Shown here in pieces: positions 8,478 to 19,096 of a stretch of DNA of 64,000 nt. Location: assembly GCA_046154645.1 (NCBI GenBank), contig JBJXDZ010000146.1, positions 16,493-80,492 on the forward strand, given 5' to 3'. The position numbers and the translations under genes are program-made. Source of the stretch: Ga0077555 sp046154645. GTDB taxonomy: Bacteria > Pseudomonadota > Alphaproteobacteria > Rhizobiales > Hyphomicrobiaceae. Below the pieces are notes generated by a model. That model was not told the DNA's origin and did not search any database. It worked only from the letters and a program-made list of their open reading frames with translations. Numbering within the stretch: the stretch's first letter is position 1; every line of letters starts with the position of its first letter.

Positions 8478-9635
8478 ATGCCGGGAGCATTGGATGGTTT
8501 GGTGGTGTTGGATCTGACGAGTCATCTGTCGGGTCCCTACGCCGCGATGATGCTGGCCGATCACGGCGCCGACGTGATCAAGATCGAGCGCAAGGGATCC
8601 GGCGACGACGCGCGCAGAATGCCGCCCTTCATCAATGGCGAGAGCGCGCCGTTCATGGTGTGGAATCGCAACAAGCGCTCGGTGGAACTCGATTTCAAGA
8701 CAGCGGCGGATCAAGCGACGCTGCTGACGCTGGCCGAGGGTGCCGACATCCTGATCGAGAATTTCCGCCCGGGTACGCTGGACAAGCTCGGGCTCGGCTA
8801 CGAGGCCATGAAGGCGCGCAATCCCCGCCTCATCTATGCGGCGATTTCCGGCTTCGGGCAGACCGGGCCTTATGCTAACCGCGGCGGCTTCGATCTGATG
8901 TCGCAGGGCATGTCGGGGCTCATGAGCACGAACGGGGCCGCCGACGGGCCGCCGCATCGCCTGCCCATCGCCATCTCGGATGTGACCGCAGGCATGTTCC
9001 TGGCCTTTGGCATTCTGGCGGCCGTACAGGCGCGCCACAAGACGGGGCGCGGGCAATATGTCGAGACGTCGCTGCTGGAGGCGGCAACGTCGCTCGGCGT
9101 CTACGAGGCGGCGCACTTTTCCGCACATGGCACGCGGCCCGAGCGCATCGGGCAGGCGCATCGTGGCAGTGCGCCGTACCAGTGCATCGCGGCGGCCGAC
9201 GGCTACATGACCATTGGTGCCGCGCAGCAGCATTTCTGGGAGCGCTTCACCGACATCATCGGTCGCCCAGAGTTGCGCACCGATCCGCGGTTCCTGACCA
9301 ACGCCGATCGCGTCAAGCACAACACCGAATTGATAGCGCTCATCGAGGTGGAGATGAAGAAGCGGCCGAAGGCGCATTGGCTGTCGGCAATGGAAGAGGC
9401 GGGCATCCCCTGTGGGCCAGTGCTCAATTACGACGAGGTGCTGACCGATCCGCACATTCTGGCGCGCGACATGTATGTGGCCACCGCGCACGCCAAGGCT
9501 GGCACCTTCAAGACGCTGGGTGTGCCGGTGAAGCTCTCGGAGACACCCGGCGGCGTGACGCGGGCGGCGCCAACGCTTGGCCAGCACACGGCCGAGGTGC
9601 TGGCGCAGAAGCGAATGGACAAGCGGAAAGGCTGA
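8478..9635 (+). CDS. CaiB/BaiF family III CoA-transferase
   Basis: A 385-residue family III CoA-transferase, which moves CoA between carboxylic acids and ends as an interlocked dimer. The N-terminal signature VLDLTSHLSGPYAAMMLADHGADVIKIE is standard, and the catalytic aspartate is expected in the GFDLMSQGMSGLM segment. C-terminal HWLSAMEEAGIPCGPVLNY is also typical. GGGAGA lies seven bases before ATG 8478; the GTG two codons earlier is too close to it. The gene converges on the liv transporter operon with a 15-base gap. The acid it activates is unknown; proximity to an importer suggests the imported compound or a degradation product. Confidence 0.88.
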   Translation: MPGALDGLVVLDLTSHLSGPYAAMMLADHGADVIKIERKGSGDDARRMPPFINGESAPFMVWNRNKRSVELDFKTAADQATLLTLAEGADILIENFRPGTLDKLGLGYEAMKARNPRLIYAAISGFGQTGPYANRGGFDLMSQGMSGLMSTNGAADGPPHRLPIAISDVTAGMFLAFGILAAVQARHKTGRGQYVETSLLEAATSLGVYEAAHFSAHGTRPERIGQAHRGSAPYQCIAAADGYMTIGAAQQHFWERFTDIIGRPELRTDPRFLTNADRVKHNTELIALIEVEMKKRPKAHWLSAMEEAGIPCGPVLNYDEVLTDPHILARDMYVATAHAKAGTFKTLGVPVKLSETPGGVTRAAPTLGQHTAEVLAQKRMDKRKG

Positions 9636-9650
9636 ACATTTGCCTGCGCC

Positions 9651-10373
<723 letters not shown>

Positions 10374-10398
10374 GATTGGGGGACCAGTGAGGAGAGAA

Positions 10399-10431
10399 CA
10401 GGTTACAGGGGACAGGGTACAGGGGACAGGT
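10399..10431. repeat. GGGGACAGG repeat, left side of the four-helix module
   Basis: Tandem units ACAGG-TTACAGGGGACAGG-GTACAGGGGACAGG lie between livF and the four-helix-bundle gene. Their reverse complement matches the CCCTGTCACCTGTCCCC run on the other side of that gene (10842–10881), so the gene is bracketed by inverted copies. Confidence 0.8.
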
Positions 10432-10441
10432 TCAGTAAAGG

Positions 10442-10822
10442 TCATTGCGGATCGCGCAGCCTTGCCAGTAAGGCCGTCAACATCCTGCTGATCTCGCGAC
10501 ACAATTCCACTGCGCGAAGCGTCTGCTCATTTGACAGAAGTCCTACCTTCACGGCCAGAACGAGAAAGGTCTCGCTCTCGGCCAGAGATCCGCGAGCGAT
10601 GCTGATGAAATGAGCATAGTCCCTCCGCGTGCCTCGCGCATGTCCTTCAGCAATATTGGCCGGCACCGAGGCCGCAGCCCGCAGCAACTGGCTGGTGAGC
10701 CTGTACTCTTCGTTTCGCGGCATCAACTTCGCCAAGCGATAGGCTTCGCCTGCCAAATCCATGCCTCGCTGCAAAACGATAAGATCGCGATGACTCTCGA
10801 TTTTCTGCACGCCGCACCACAT
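10442..10822 (-). CDS. Four-helix bundle protein (23S rRNA intervening-sequence type)
   Basis: A 126-residue all-helical protein with the PF05635/TIGR02436 signature LLRAAASVPANIAEGHARGT (residues about 46–65), followed by RRDYAHFISIARGSLAESET. The family was first found encoded inside intervening sequences of 23S rRNA and includes the Avd accessory protein of diversity-generating retroelements; the role of free-standing copies is unknown. It sits inside the liv operon, same strand, bracketed by inverted GGGGACAGG-type repeats that also rewrite the end of livG. No reverse transcriptase or variable repeat is nearby. The ribosome site is weak, so the start at 10822 is provisional. It looks like a small mobile module. 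Confidence 0.88.
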   Translation of the reverse strand: MWCGVQKIESHRDLIVLQRGMDLAGEAYRLAKLMPRNEEYRLTSQLLRAAASVPANIAEGHARGTRRDYAHFISIARGSLAESETFLVLAVKVGLLSNEQTLRAVELCREISRMLTALLARLRDPQ

Positions 10823-10841
10823 TCGTTCGCAGGGGGAAAAA

Positions 10842-10881
10842 CCCTATTCCCTATTCCCTGTCACCTGTCCCCTATCCCCTA
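10842..10881. repeat. GGGGACAGG/GGGAATA repeat, right side of the four-helix module
   Basis: Read on the minus strand it is GTAGGGGATAGGGGACAGG, then TGACAGGGAATAGGGAATAGGG. The livG stop codon TAG lies inside the GGGAATAGGGAATAGGG part, so the repeat encodes the last dozen residues of LivG. It is inverted relative to the repeat at 10399–10431. Confidence 0.8.
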
Positions 10882-11775
10882 CTTCCTCATCCTCCACCCC
10901 CAGATACGCGGCAACCACTTTGGGATCGTTGCGCACGTGCTCAGGCGTGCCATCAGAAATCTTGGTGCCGTACTCGAGCACCACGACATGATCCGAGATG
11001 CCCATCACCACGCTCATGTCGTGCTCGATCAGCAGGATCGACACGCCATCCTCGTCGCGGATGCGCTTGAGCAAGGTGTTCAGCTCCGCTGATTCGCGGG
11101 GATTGAGCCCCGCTGCCGGCTCGTCGAGGCAGAGCAGCACCGGCTCGGTGCACATGGCACGCGCAATCTCCAGACGACGCTGGGCGCCGTAGGGCAATTC
11201 ACCGGCCGCATCGTCGGCGCGTTCCTCCAGGCCGATGCGTTGCAGCCAGTGCTGTGCCTTGTCGATTGCCGCCTGCTCCGCGACTCTGTAGCTCGCGGCA
11301 CCGAGCAGCCCCTTGATGGTCCAGCCTGAGGCGTCCATCAACTGGTTGTGTTGCGCCACAATCAGGTTTTCGAGCACCGTCATGCCGGCAAACAGGCGAA
11401 TGTTCTGAAAGGTGCGCGCCACCCGCGCCTTGGCTGCGATCTCGAAATCCGGCATGCGCTCGAGCAGAAAGAGGCGTCCGCCAGCGGTGCTGGTTTCGCT
11501 CCAGCGCGCGCCGCTGTTGGTGAGGGTTTCGATCGCCGCCGGCTCGGTTGGGCCTTCGATCAACGCCAAGCGGCCCGTCGTTGGCTTGTAGAAACCGGTG
11601 ATGCAGTTGAAGACCGTGGTCTTGCCGGCGCCGTTGGGGCCAATGAGGGCCGTGATGTCGCCGGCCTTGGCCGTGAACGAGAGGTCGTTGATGGCCACAA
11701 GGCCGCCGAAACGCATCGTCAGATGCTCGACGGCCAGCAGGGGATCGCCGCGTCGCGTGGCGGTTGCGCGCTGCA

Positions 11776-11776
<1 letters not shown>
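10844..11776 (-). CDS. livG: Branched-chain amino acid-type ABC transporter ATPase LivG
   Basis: A 310-residue ATPase, slightly long for LivG. Walker A is GPNGAGKTT, the signature region LPYGAQRRLEIA and Walker B VLLCLDEPAAGL, with the H-loop in LLIEHDMSVVMG. Residues about 85–120 form an insertion before VARTFQNIRLF, as in many alphaproteobacterial LivG. Start ATG overlaps the livM stop (TGATG), implying translational coupling. After YLGVEDEE the tail VGDRGQVTGNRE is encoded by the flanking GGGGACAGG/GGGAATA repeat and replaces the native terminus; it is probably tolerated because the C-terminus is outside the ATPase core. Confidence 0.93.
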
Positions 11777-13197
<1,421 letters not shown>

Positions 13198-13201
13198 CGC
13201 C

Positions 13202-14113
13202 TCAGACCTTCTCCACTTCGGGGCGGCCGAGGAGTCCCGACGGCATGAAGATCAACGTGATGGCCAGGATCGAGAAGGCGGCGACGTCCTTGTAGTCGCT
13301 GGAGACGTAGCCACCCCACAACGCCTCGATGAGGCCAATCAGCAGGCCGCCGAGCACGGCGCCGGGCAGCGAGCCGATCCCGCCGAGCACGGCCGCCGTG
13401 AACGCTTTGACGCCCGGCACGAAGCCGTCCGCAGGGTTCACGCTGCCGTACTGCAGCAGGTAGAGGAGGCCCGCCACCGCGGCCAGTGCGGCGCCCATCA
13501 CGAAGGTCACGGAGATGGTGCGATCGACATCGACGCCCAGGAGGGCCGCCATTTTCCGGTCCTGCTCGCAGGCCCGTTGCGCGCGGCCGAGCGGCGTTTT
13601 CTGGACGAGGTACCAGAAGATCGCCAGCAGGCCCGCCGTGACCGCGCAGATGAGGATCTGCTTTTGCGACACCACGATGCCGCCAGCGGCGCCAAACGTG
13701 AAATAACCTTCGATCAGCGGCGGCACGGATTTGTTGCGCGGCCCCTGCATCAGCTGGATGAAGTTCGTCAGCAGGATCGACATGCCGATGGCCGAGATCA
13801 GGGGAGCCAAGCGGAACGAGCCGCGCAACGGCCGGTAGGCAATGCGCTCGATGGCCCAGTTCCACAGGCCAGTCAGAGCCATGCCCAACGCCAGCATGAT
13901 CAGCAACGCCAGTGCCAGCGACGCGAGGCCAAAGACTTGCGACAGCACCAGATAGAAGATCAGCGCAATGAATGTCGACACCATGAACACATCGCCGTGC
14001 GCGAAGTTGACCATGCCGATGATGCCGAACACCATCGTGTAGCCAATCGCGATGAGACCATAGATGGAGCCGAGCGTGATGCCGTTGACGAGCTGCTGGA
14101 CCAGATATTCCAT
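13202..14113 (-). CDS. livH: Branched-chain amino acid-type ABC transporter permease LivH
   Basis: A 303-residue permease with the LivH signature LVNGITLGSIYGLIAIGYTMVFGIIGMVNFAHGD at the very start, and the coupling segment RACEQDRKMAALLGVDVDRTI in the middle. It is the first gene of the transporter operon. The start at 14113 is preceded by GGGGAGGGG; an ATG three codons upstream (14122) sits too close to that site. No periplasmic binding protein gene lies on either side, so the specificity component must be encoded elsewhere, or several binding proteins share this core. Confidence 0.93.
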   Translation of the reverse strand: MEYLVQQLVNGITLGSIYGLIAIGYTMVFGIIGMVNFAHGDVFMVSTFIALIFYLVLSQVFGLASLALALLIMLALGMALTGLWNWAIERIAYRPLRGSFRLAPLISAIGMSILLTNFIQLMQGPRNKSVPPLIEGYFTFGAAGGIVVSQKQILICAVTAGLLAIFWYLVQKTPLGRAQRACEQDRKMAALLGVDVDRTISVTFVMGAALAAVAGLLYLLQYGSVNPADGFVPGVKAFTAAVLGGIGSLPGAVLGGLLIGLIEALWGGYVSSDYKDVAAFSILAITLIFMPSGLLGRPEVEKV

Positions 14114-14407
14114 GCCAGGCATTCCCCTCCCCAAGGTGCGCTCGAGCCGGATTGCGTTCAGATGACGCGGCCCGGCCATGCGGGCAGGCTAGCAGACACC
14201 CGAACAGAATGCATAGCTCCGTGCGTGTCGCGTCAGCCCGCGTGGCCAAACAGCACCATAGGCCTCTGCACAGCAATTGGGCCAGAGCCGCACTTGCCTA
14301 AACTCCGGGCAGTCGCCGTTTTTGCCTCGGGTCACCCTTGCCGATGCAAGTCGGGGTGTCGTGCGACCCGGAAAGCCCCGGAACGGCCATACTGGTGGAC
14401 CGCGGCG

Positions 14408-14650
14408 TCACAGCATGTTGTGGGAGCCGTCGCAGAACGGCTTGTCGTCGGAGGCCTTGCAGCCGCACAGATTGAAGGTGCCGCTGTCGGTGGCCGTGAA
14501 CTTTTGCGGCGCAAAGCTCGAGCCCTTGTGGGCGCCGTCGCAATAGGGCTGCTTCTGGGAGCGCCCGCACGTGCACCAGAAGTAGGCTTTTCCAGCTTCC
14601 AGAGTGACCTGATACGGGCCCTTCTGTGCGCAAACCGGCTCGTCCGCCAT
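14408..14650 (-). CDS. Dual CDGSH iron-sulfur domain protein
   Basis: An 80-residue protein carrying two CDGSH 2Fe-2S motifs: CTCGRSQKQPYCDGAH (about residues 26–41) and CGCKASDDKPFCDGSH near the C-terminus. Each supplies the three-Cys one-His ligand set C-x-C-x2-S-x3-P-x-C-D-G-x-H. Two-motif proteins of this size are common in bacteria and are thought to act in redox sensing or Fe-S/electron transfer. No signal peptide. GGGGAGA precedes the ATG at 14650. It is a monocistron next to the tRNA gene. Confidence 0.9.
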   Translation of the reverse strand: MADEPVCAQKGPYQVTLEAGKAYFWCTCGRSQKQPYCDGAHKGSSFAPQKFTATDSGTFNLCGCKASDDKPFCDGSHNML

Positions 14651-14879
14651 GGCTCGTCTCCCCTGTTCTGTGGCGCGTTTCTCTTGTCGTCGTGATCTGG
14701 ATTGGCCAGCCCACGCCGTCGGCAACGGTTTTGCCGTCCTCTGCGGTTGAGGTAAAGGGCATTTTGGCAGCTTGGGGTCTCGGCCGGTCAACGCCGCCAC
14801 GGCTGCGGCCAAGATCGACAAAGCCATCTGGCATCGCGCCGCCGTTGCCGTTATACAGGCGCCGTGGACGCCCAAGTCC

Positions 14880-14954
14880 GCCGGCTTAGCTCAGCGGTAG
14901 AGCAGCGGTTTTGTAAACCGAAGGTCGGGGGTTCAATCCCCTCAGCCGGCACCA
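14880..14954 (+). tRNA. tRNA-Thr (anticodon TGT), CCA encoded
   Basis: The acceptor arms GCCGGCT and AGCCGGC pair fully. The D arm is GCTC-AGCGGTA-GAGC, the anticodon loop TTTGTAA has anticodon TGT, and the T arm is GGGGG-TTCAATC-CCCTC. The discriminator A is followed by an encoded CCA. All invariant positions fit, so it is a complete elongator tRNA for ACA/ACG codons. A serine hydrolase starts 68 bases downstream. No attachment-site duplication or integrase is seen. Confidence 0.97.
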
Positions 14955-15022
14955 TTCAAAGTCGTCGATGTTTGCGAAACAGGACACTGGCTCAGTCTGT
15001 TGTCAGAGTGGAGGAGGCGAGC

Positions 15023-16174
15023 ATGCGACCACACGCTGCTGTGCTGATGGCAGTCCTTGCATTCAATCCACTTCAGGCTCTCGCTCAGGAGCCCGTTTGC
15101 GGTGCGCCCGCGAAGCTGGACGACGGATGGTCGATCGCGAAGCCGGAAGACGCAGGCTTCGACAGCACGCGCCTGTGCGCGATCGCCGAACGGCTGAGGC
15201 GCACCAATGCCAATGTTCACGGCGTGGTTATTGTCCGCGGCGGCAAGCTGGTGTTCGAGCAATACTTTGCGGGTTACGATGAACCTTGGGGCGGGTCTTC
15301 CGGACGCTACGATTTCGACGCCACCACGTTGCACGACCTGCGCTCGGTGACGAAGAGCATCATTTCCCTGTTGCTCGGGATTGCTCTCGATCGCAAGCTG
15401 ATCGTGAGCCTCGACGAACCGGTCACGAAGTACGTCCCCGAATACACTGATGTCACGGCGCCGGGCTGGGACAAGATCACGTTGCGGCATCTGTTGACGA
15501 TGTCATCCGGCCTGCAATGGGACGAAAACCTCCCATGGAATGACAAGAACGACGAATGGCATCTGGTCAATGACGCCGACCCACTGCGCTACGTGTTCCA
15601 AAAGCCGTTTGCTTTCGCGCCCGGCACGTTCTTCACTTACAATGGCGGCGGAACCGACCTCCTCGGCAAAGTCATTGAAAAGGCGTCGGGCGTGCGGATC
15701 GACGCCTTTGCGAACGAGGCGCTTTTCAAGCCACTCGGTATCAACGATTGGCAGTTGAAGGACTATCGCAACGGCCGACAGGCAACGGCCGCTGGATTGC
15801 GCTTACGCCCGCGCGATGCCGCAAAAATCGGGCAACTCGTTCTTGACCAGGGAGCATGGCAGGGTCGCCGGATCGTGTCCGCAGCGTGGATCGCGGAATC
15901 CGTCCAGCCGCGCTTTCAGGCGACCAACATGTTCGGCGGTCTGTTCTACTATGGCTATCAGTGGTGGATCGGCCGCTCGCTGGTCGATGATCGAGAGGTC
16001 ACGTGGGTCGCCGGTCAGGGTTTGGGCGGGCAGCGATTGATCATCGTTCCCGATCATGAACTCGTGATGATGGTCACCCAGGGTCTTTATGCAAGCGGCC
16101 GACAGGGTCAGGCGACGCTCGATTTATTGGCCAACGTTGTTCTACCGGCCGTGCGCACCAAGGGCGCTCGATGA
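15023..16174 (+). CDS. Secreted serine hydrolase of the beta-lactamase (class C) family
   Basis: A 383-residue protein with an N-terminal signal peptide (cleavage likely after LQALAQ, residue about 23). The penicillin-binding fold motifs are SxxK at S108–K111 (SVTKSII), the YxN-like motif YNGGG near residue 210, and a GQGLGG stretch near the C-terminus in place of KTG. This arrangement is typical of esterase/peptidase-type members rather than of true beta-lactamases. The substrate could be a peptide, ester or cell-wall fragment. A GGAGGAGG site lies just upstream of the ATG; the open frame further upstream overlaps the tRNA and is not coding. Confidence 0.85.
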   Translation: MRPHAAVLMAVLAFNPLQALAQEPVCGAPAKLDDGWSIAKPEDAGFDSTRLCAIAERLRRTNANVHGVVIVRGGKLVFEQYFAGYDEPWGGSSGRYDFDATTLHDLRSVTKSIISLLLGIALDRKLIVSLDEPVTKYVPEYTDVTAPGWDKITLRHLLTMSSGLQWDENLPWNDKNDEWHLVNDADPLRYVFQKPFAFAPGTFFTYNGGGTDLLGKVIEKASGVRIDAFANEALFKPLGINDWQLKDYRNGRQATAAGLRLRPRDAAKIGQLVLDQGAWQGRRIVSAAWIAESVQPRFQATNMFGGLFYYGYQWWIGRSLVDDREVTWVAGQGLGGQRLIIVPDHELVMMVTQGLYASGRQGQATLDLLANVVLPAVRTKGAR

Positions 16175-16417
16175 CAGCATTTTGCCAGCGCTTCAAACCA
16201 GGTGCCGTGGAGCAAGATATTGTCGGCAACCCCGTCGGATGGCGCACACCAAAGTACACGTCGTTTGATCGTTCGTCACTCGGTACGGCAGCACCTAACC
16301 CATACCATAGCGGGTCCGGGCGCCCTTTGGGGCCGGGCCCGGTCGCCGGATGATGCAAGGTCGACAAGCCGCCGAACGGCGCCAGGCATGCTGCAAATTC
16401 GCCCGGCTGCTCGTGCC

Positions 16418-18025
16418 TCACATCCGGAACACGCCGAACTTGGTGTCCTCGATTGGGGCGTTGAGACAGGCCGAGAAAGCGAGGCCGAGGACGCGCCGCG
16501 TTTCGGAGGGCGCGATGATGCCGTCGTCCCAGATGCGTGCCGTGCCGAAGTAGGGATGGCCCTCGCGGTCGTACTGCTCGAGGATCGGCTGTTTGAACTG
16601 GGCTTCGGCTTCAGGCGACCACGTTTTGCCCTCGCCCTCGAGGTTGTCGCGGCGCACGGTCGCCAGCACGCTCGCTGCCTGCACGCCGCCCATGACCGAG
16701 ACGCGCGCGTTCGGCCACGTGAACAGGAAGCGCGGGCCATAGGCGCGGCCGCACATGGCGTAGTTGCCGGCGCCATAGCTGCCGCCGATCACTAGCGTCA
16801 CCTTCGGTACATTGGCGCAGGCAACGGCCATCACCATCTTGGCGCCGTGCCGGGCGATGCCGCCGGCTTCTGCCTCGCGCCCGACCATGAAGCCGGTGAT
16901 GTTCTGGATGAACAGCAGCGGGATCTTGCGCTGGCAGGCGAGCTCGATGAAGTGCGCGGCCTTCTGCGCGGTCTCGGCATAGAGAATGCCGTTGTTGGCC
17001 AGGATGGCGACGGGCACGCCTTCGATGTGCGCGAAACCGGTGACCAGCGTGGTCGCGAAATTGCGCTTGAACTCGTCCATCTCGGAGCCGTCGACGAGGC
17101 GGGCGATCACTTCGCGCGTGTCGTACTGCGTGACCAGGGAGGCCGGCACGCAACCGTCGATCTCGTCGGGATCGAGTGCGGGCAGACGCGGCGCGCGCAC
17201 CAGAATATCGGCGCGGCGCGGTGTCGTGAGGCTGGCCACGATGTTGCGCGCGATTTCGAGGGCGTGATCGTCGTTGAGGGCATAGTGATCGGCCACGCCC
17301 GAGAGGCGCGTGTGCACGTCGGCGCCACCCAGATCCTCGGCCGAGACAGTCTCGCCGGTTGCAGCCTTGACCAGCGGCGGGCCTCCGAGAAAAATGGTGC
17401 CTTGCCGGCGCACGATAATGGTTTCATCCGACATGGCGGGCACATAGGCGCCACCTGCCGTGCAACTGCCCATCACCACGGCGATCTGCGGAATGCCGGC
17501 CGCTGACATGCGCGCCTGATTAAAAAAGATGCGCCCGAAGTGCTCGCGATCGGGAAACACCTCGGTCCAGTGCGGGAGATTGGCGCCGCCCGAGTCGACC
17601 AGATAAAGGCAGGGCAGGCGGTTCTCGACCGCGATCTCCTGCGCACGCAAATGCTTCTTCACGGTCAATGGGTAATAGGTGCCGCCCTTGATGGTGGCAT
17701 CGTTACATACGATCACGCATTCGCGTCCCGAGATGCGGCCGATCCCGGTGATGACGCCGGCGCCGTGGATGTCGCCGCCGTACATGTCGAAGGCCGCCAG
17801 TTGCGACAACTCCAGGAACGGCGAACCCGGATCGATCAGCCGCATGACCCGATCGCGGGGCAGCAGCTTGCCGCGGGCGAGATGGCGCTCCTTCAGCCGC
17901 TCCGGCCCGCCGGCGGTAGCGGCCTGGCGTTTGTGGCCAAGATCCTCGACGAGGGCGCGCATGGCGGCGCGGTTGGCAAGGAACTCGTCAGAGCCCGTGT
18001 CGATTGACGTGGTGAGCTTCGGCAT
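16418..18025 (-). CDS. Acyl-CoA carboxylase carboxyltransferase subunit (methylcrotonyl-CoA type)
   Basis: A 535-residue biotin-dependent carboxyltransferase of the MccB/PccB group, which moves CO2 from carboxybiotin to an acyl-CoA. Both crotonase-like halves are complete: the N-half oxyanion region MGSCTAGGAYVPAMSDE and the C-half GGSYGAGNYAMCGRAY. The length and the NGGTYYP-like KGGTYYPLTVKKH segment fit 3-methylcrotonyl-CoA carboxylase beta (leucine degradation) best; geranyl-CoA carboxylase is an alternative. The partner biotin carboxylase subunit and isovaleryl-CoA dehydrogenase, usually adjacent, are absent here. Start at 18025 follows an AGGGA site. Confidence 0.85.
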   Translation of the reverse strand: MPKLTTSIDTGSDEFLANRAAMRALVEDLGHKRQAATAGGPERLKERHLARGKLLPRDRVMRLIDPGSPFLELSQLAAFDMYGGDIHGAGVITGIGRISGRECVIVCNDATIKGGTYYPLTVKKHLRAQEIAVENRLPCLYLVDSGGANLPHWTEVFPDREHFGRIFFNQARMSAAGIPQIAVVMGSCTAGGAYVPAMSDETIIVRRQGTIFLGGPPLVKAATGETVSAEDLGGADVHTRLSGVADHYALNDDHALEIARNIVASLTTPRRADILVRAPRLPALDPDEIDGCVPASLVTQYDTREVIARLVDGSEMDEFKRNFATTLVTGFAHIEGVPVAILANNGILYAETAQKAAHFIELACQRKIPLLFIQNITGFMVGREAEAGGIARHGAKMVMAVACANVPKVTLVIGGSYGAGNYAMCGRAYGPRFLFTWPNARVSVMGGVQAASVLATVRRDNLEGEGKTWSPEAEAQFKQPILEQYDREGHPYFGTARIWDDGIIAPSETRRVLGLAFSACLNAPIEDTKFGVFRM

Positions 18026-18214
18026 TGCTATCCCTGATCGGCGGCTGGTGGTTTGGCCCGGTCGGTGGCGTGGTTGTGGCAAGATCAGCGGGTCGACGCA
18101 ACACGCCTTCTCACCGCGCACCGCACGCCATCGTGGCCCGCGACACATTCCACCTGTCGCGCGGGCCACACCCTGTGGCAGGATCGGGCGGTCACAAGGA
18201 GCGAGGCCCAATCG

Positions 18215-19096
18215 ATGTCGAACGACCCACTGGCGAGCCTGCTGGCATCCGGACAATCACCGGCCGAGATCATGGCTGCTGTTGCCGCCGACGCCGACAT
18301 CATCACCACGCCGTGCGGCGACGGGGATCTGGTCTGGCGCCGCTGGTGCAAAGGCAAGGGGCGGGTGATCGTGCTGGCTCACGGCGGCTCGGGCTCCTGG
18401 ACGCACTGGATCAAGACCATTCCCGTTCTGAAGCAGCACGCCGAGGTGTGGGCGGTCGACTTGCCGGGTCTGGGCGCCAGCAGTATGCCGCCGCCGCCAC
18501 AAACGCCGGAAGGCTGTGGCCGCTGGCTTGCCATGGGACTTAAGGCCCTGATCCCCAAGGAGCGCCAAGCCAACTTGGTCGCCTTCTCATTCGGCGCCCA
18601 CGTGTCGTCGTTTGCCGTCAAGCACCTGCAGGATTGGATTGCCGATTTCACGCTGACGGGATGCGCTGCGTTGGGCCTGCCGCAGGGTCCGGGCAAGGAG
18701 TTCCCCCGCGAAGAGGAGGGCATGTCCGAAACCGAACGCCTCGGCGTGCATCGCGGCCTCCTCGAATTGCTGATGTTCAAGGACAACAGCCGCATCGACG
18801 ATTTTGCTGTCTATCTCCAATCCGAGAACATCCGCCAGGCTCGCTTCCGCTCGCGCCCGTTCGCGCGCAGCGACGAAATCCGCCGCAACCTCCCCGAGAT
18901 CATGATCCCGATCAAGGCTGTGTGGGGCGGCGAGGATCAGACGGCATGGCCGTCGGTCGAGGCGCGCTACAAGGTGCTGGGCGAGTTCCACCCTGAACTG
19001 GTCACGCGCACCGTACCCGATGCCGGCCACTGGGTGATGTACGAGCAGCCTGCTGCTTACAACGCCGCCCTGATGGACGTCTTGCGCTTGGGCTGA
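18215..19096 (+). CDS. Alpha/beta hydrolase
   Basis: A 293-residue cytoplasmic alpha/beta hydrolase. The oxyanion segment is LAHGGSGSWTHW, the nucleophile elbow AFSFGAH, the acid probably the aspartate in VWGGEDQTAW, and the catalytic histidine is in PDAGHWVMYEQP. There is a short cap between the elbow and the acid. The substrate is unknown; the fold includes esterases, epoxide hydrolases and C–C bond hydrolases. ATG 18215 follows AAGGAGCGAGG. It is divergent from the carboxyltransferase gene across about 190 bases, so the two may share a control region. Confidence 0.83.
   Translation: MSNDPLASLLASGQSPAEIMAAVAADADIITTPCGDGDLVWRRWCKGKGRVIVLAHGGSGSWTHWIKTIPVLKQHAEVWAVDLPGLGASSMPPPPQTPEGCGRWLAMGLKALIPKERQANLVAFSFGAHVSSFAVKHLQDWIADFTLTGCAALGLPQGPGKEFPREEEGMSETERLGVHRGLLELLMFKDNSRIDDFAVYLQSENIRQARFRSRPFARSDEIRRNLPEIMIPIKAVWGGEDQTAWPSVEARYKVLGEFHPELVTRTVPDAGHWVMYEQPAAYNAALMDVLRLG

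Noticed and set aside
8433..9587. 384-residue open frame on the minus strand
   Set aside because: Antisense to the well-supported CoA-transferase; no motif or ribosome site.
10442..10822. Diversity-generating retroelement built on the four-helix protein
   Set aside because: The protein resembles Avd, but there is no reverse transcriptase and no template/variable repeat pair nearby.
14880..14954. tRNA gene as an integration site for an island
   Set aside because: No duplicated 3' tRNA end and no integrase within the window.
14864..15022. N-terminal extension of the serine hydrolase
   Set aside because: The frame runs through the tRNA-Thr gene; the signal peptide and ribosome site place the start at 15023.
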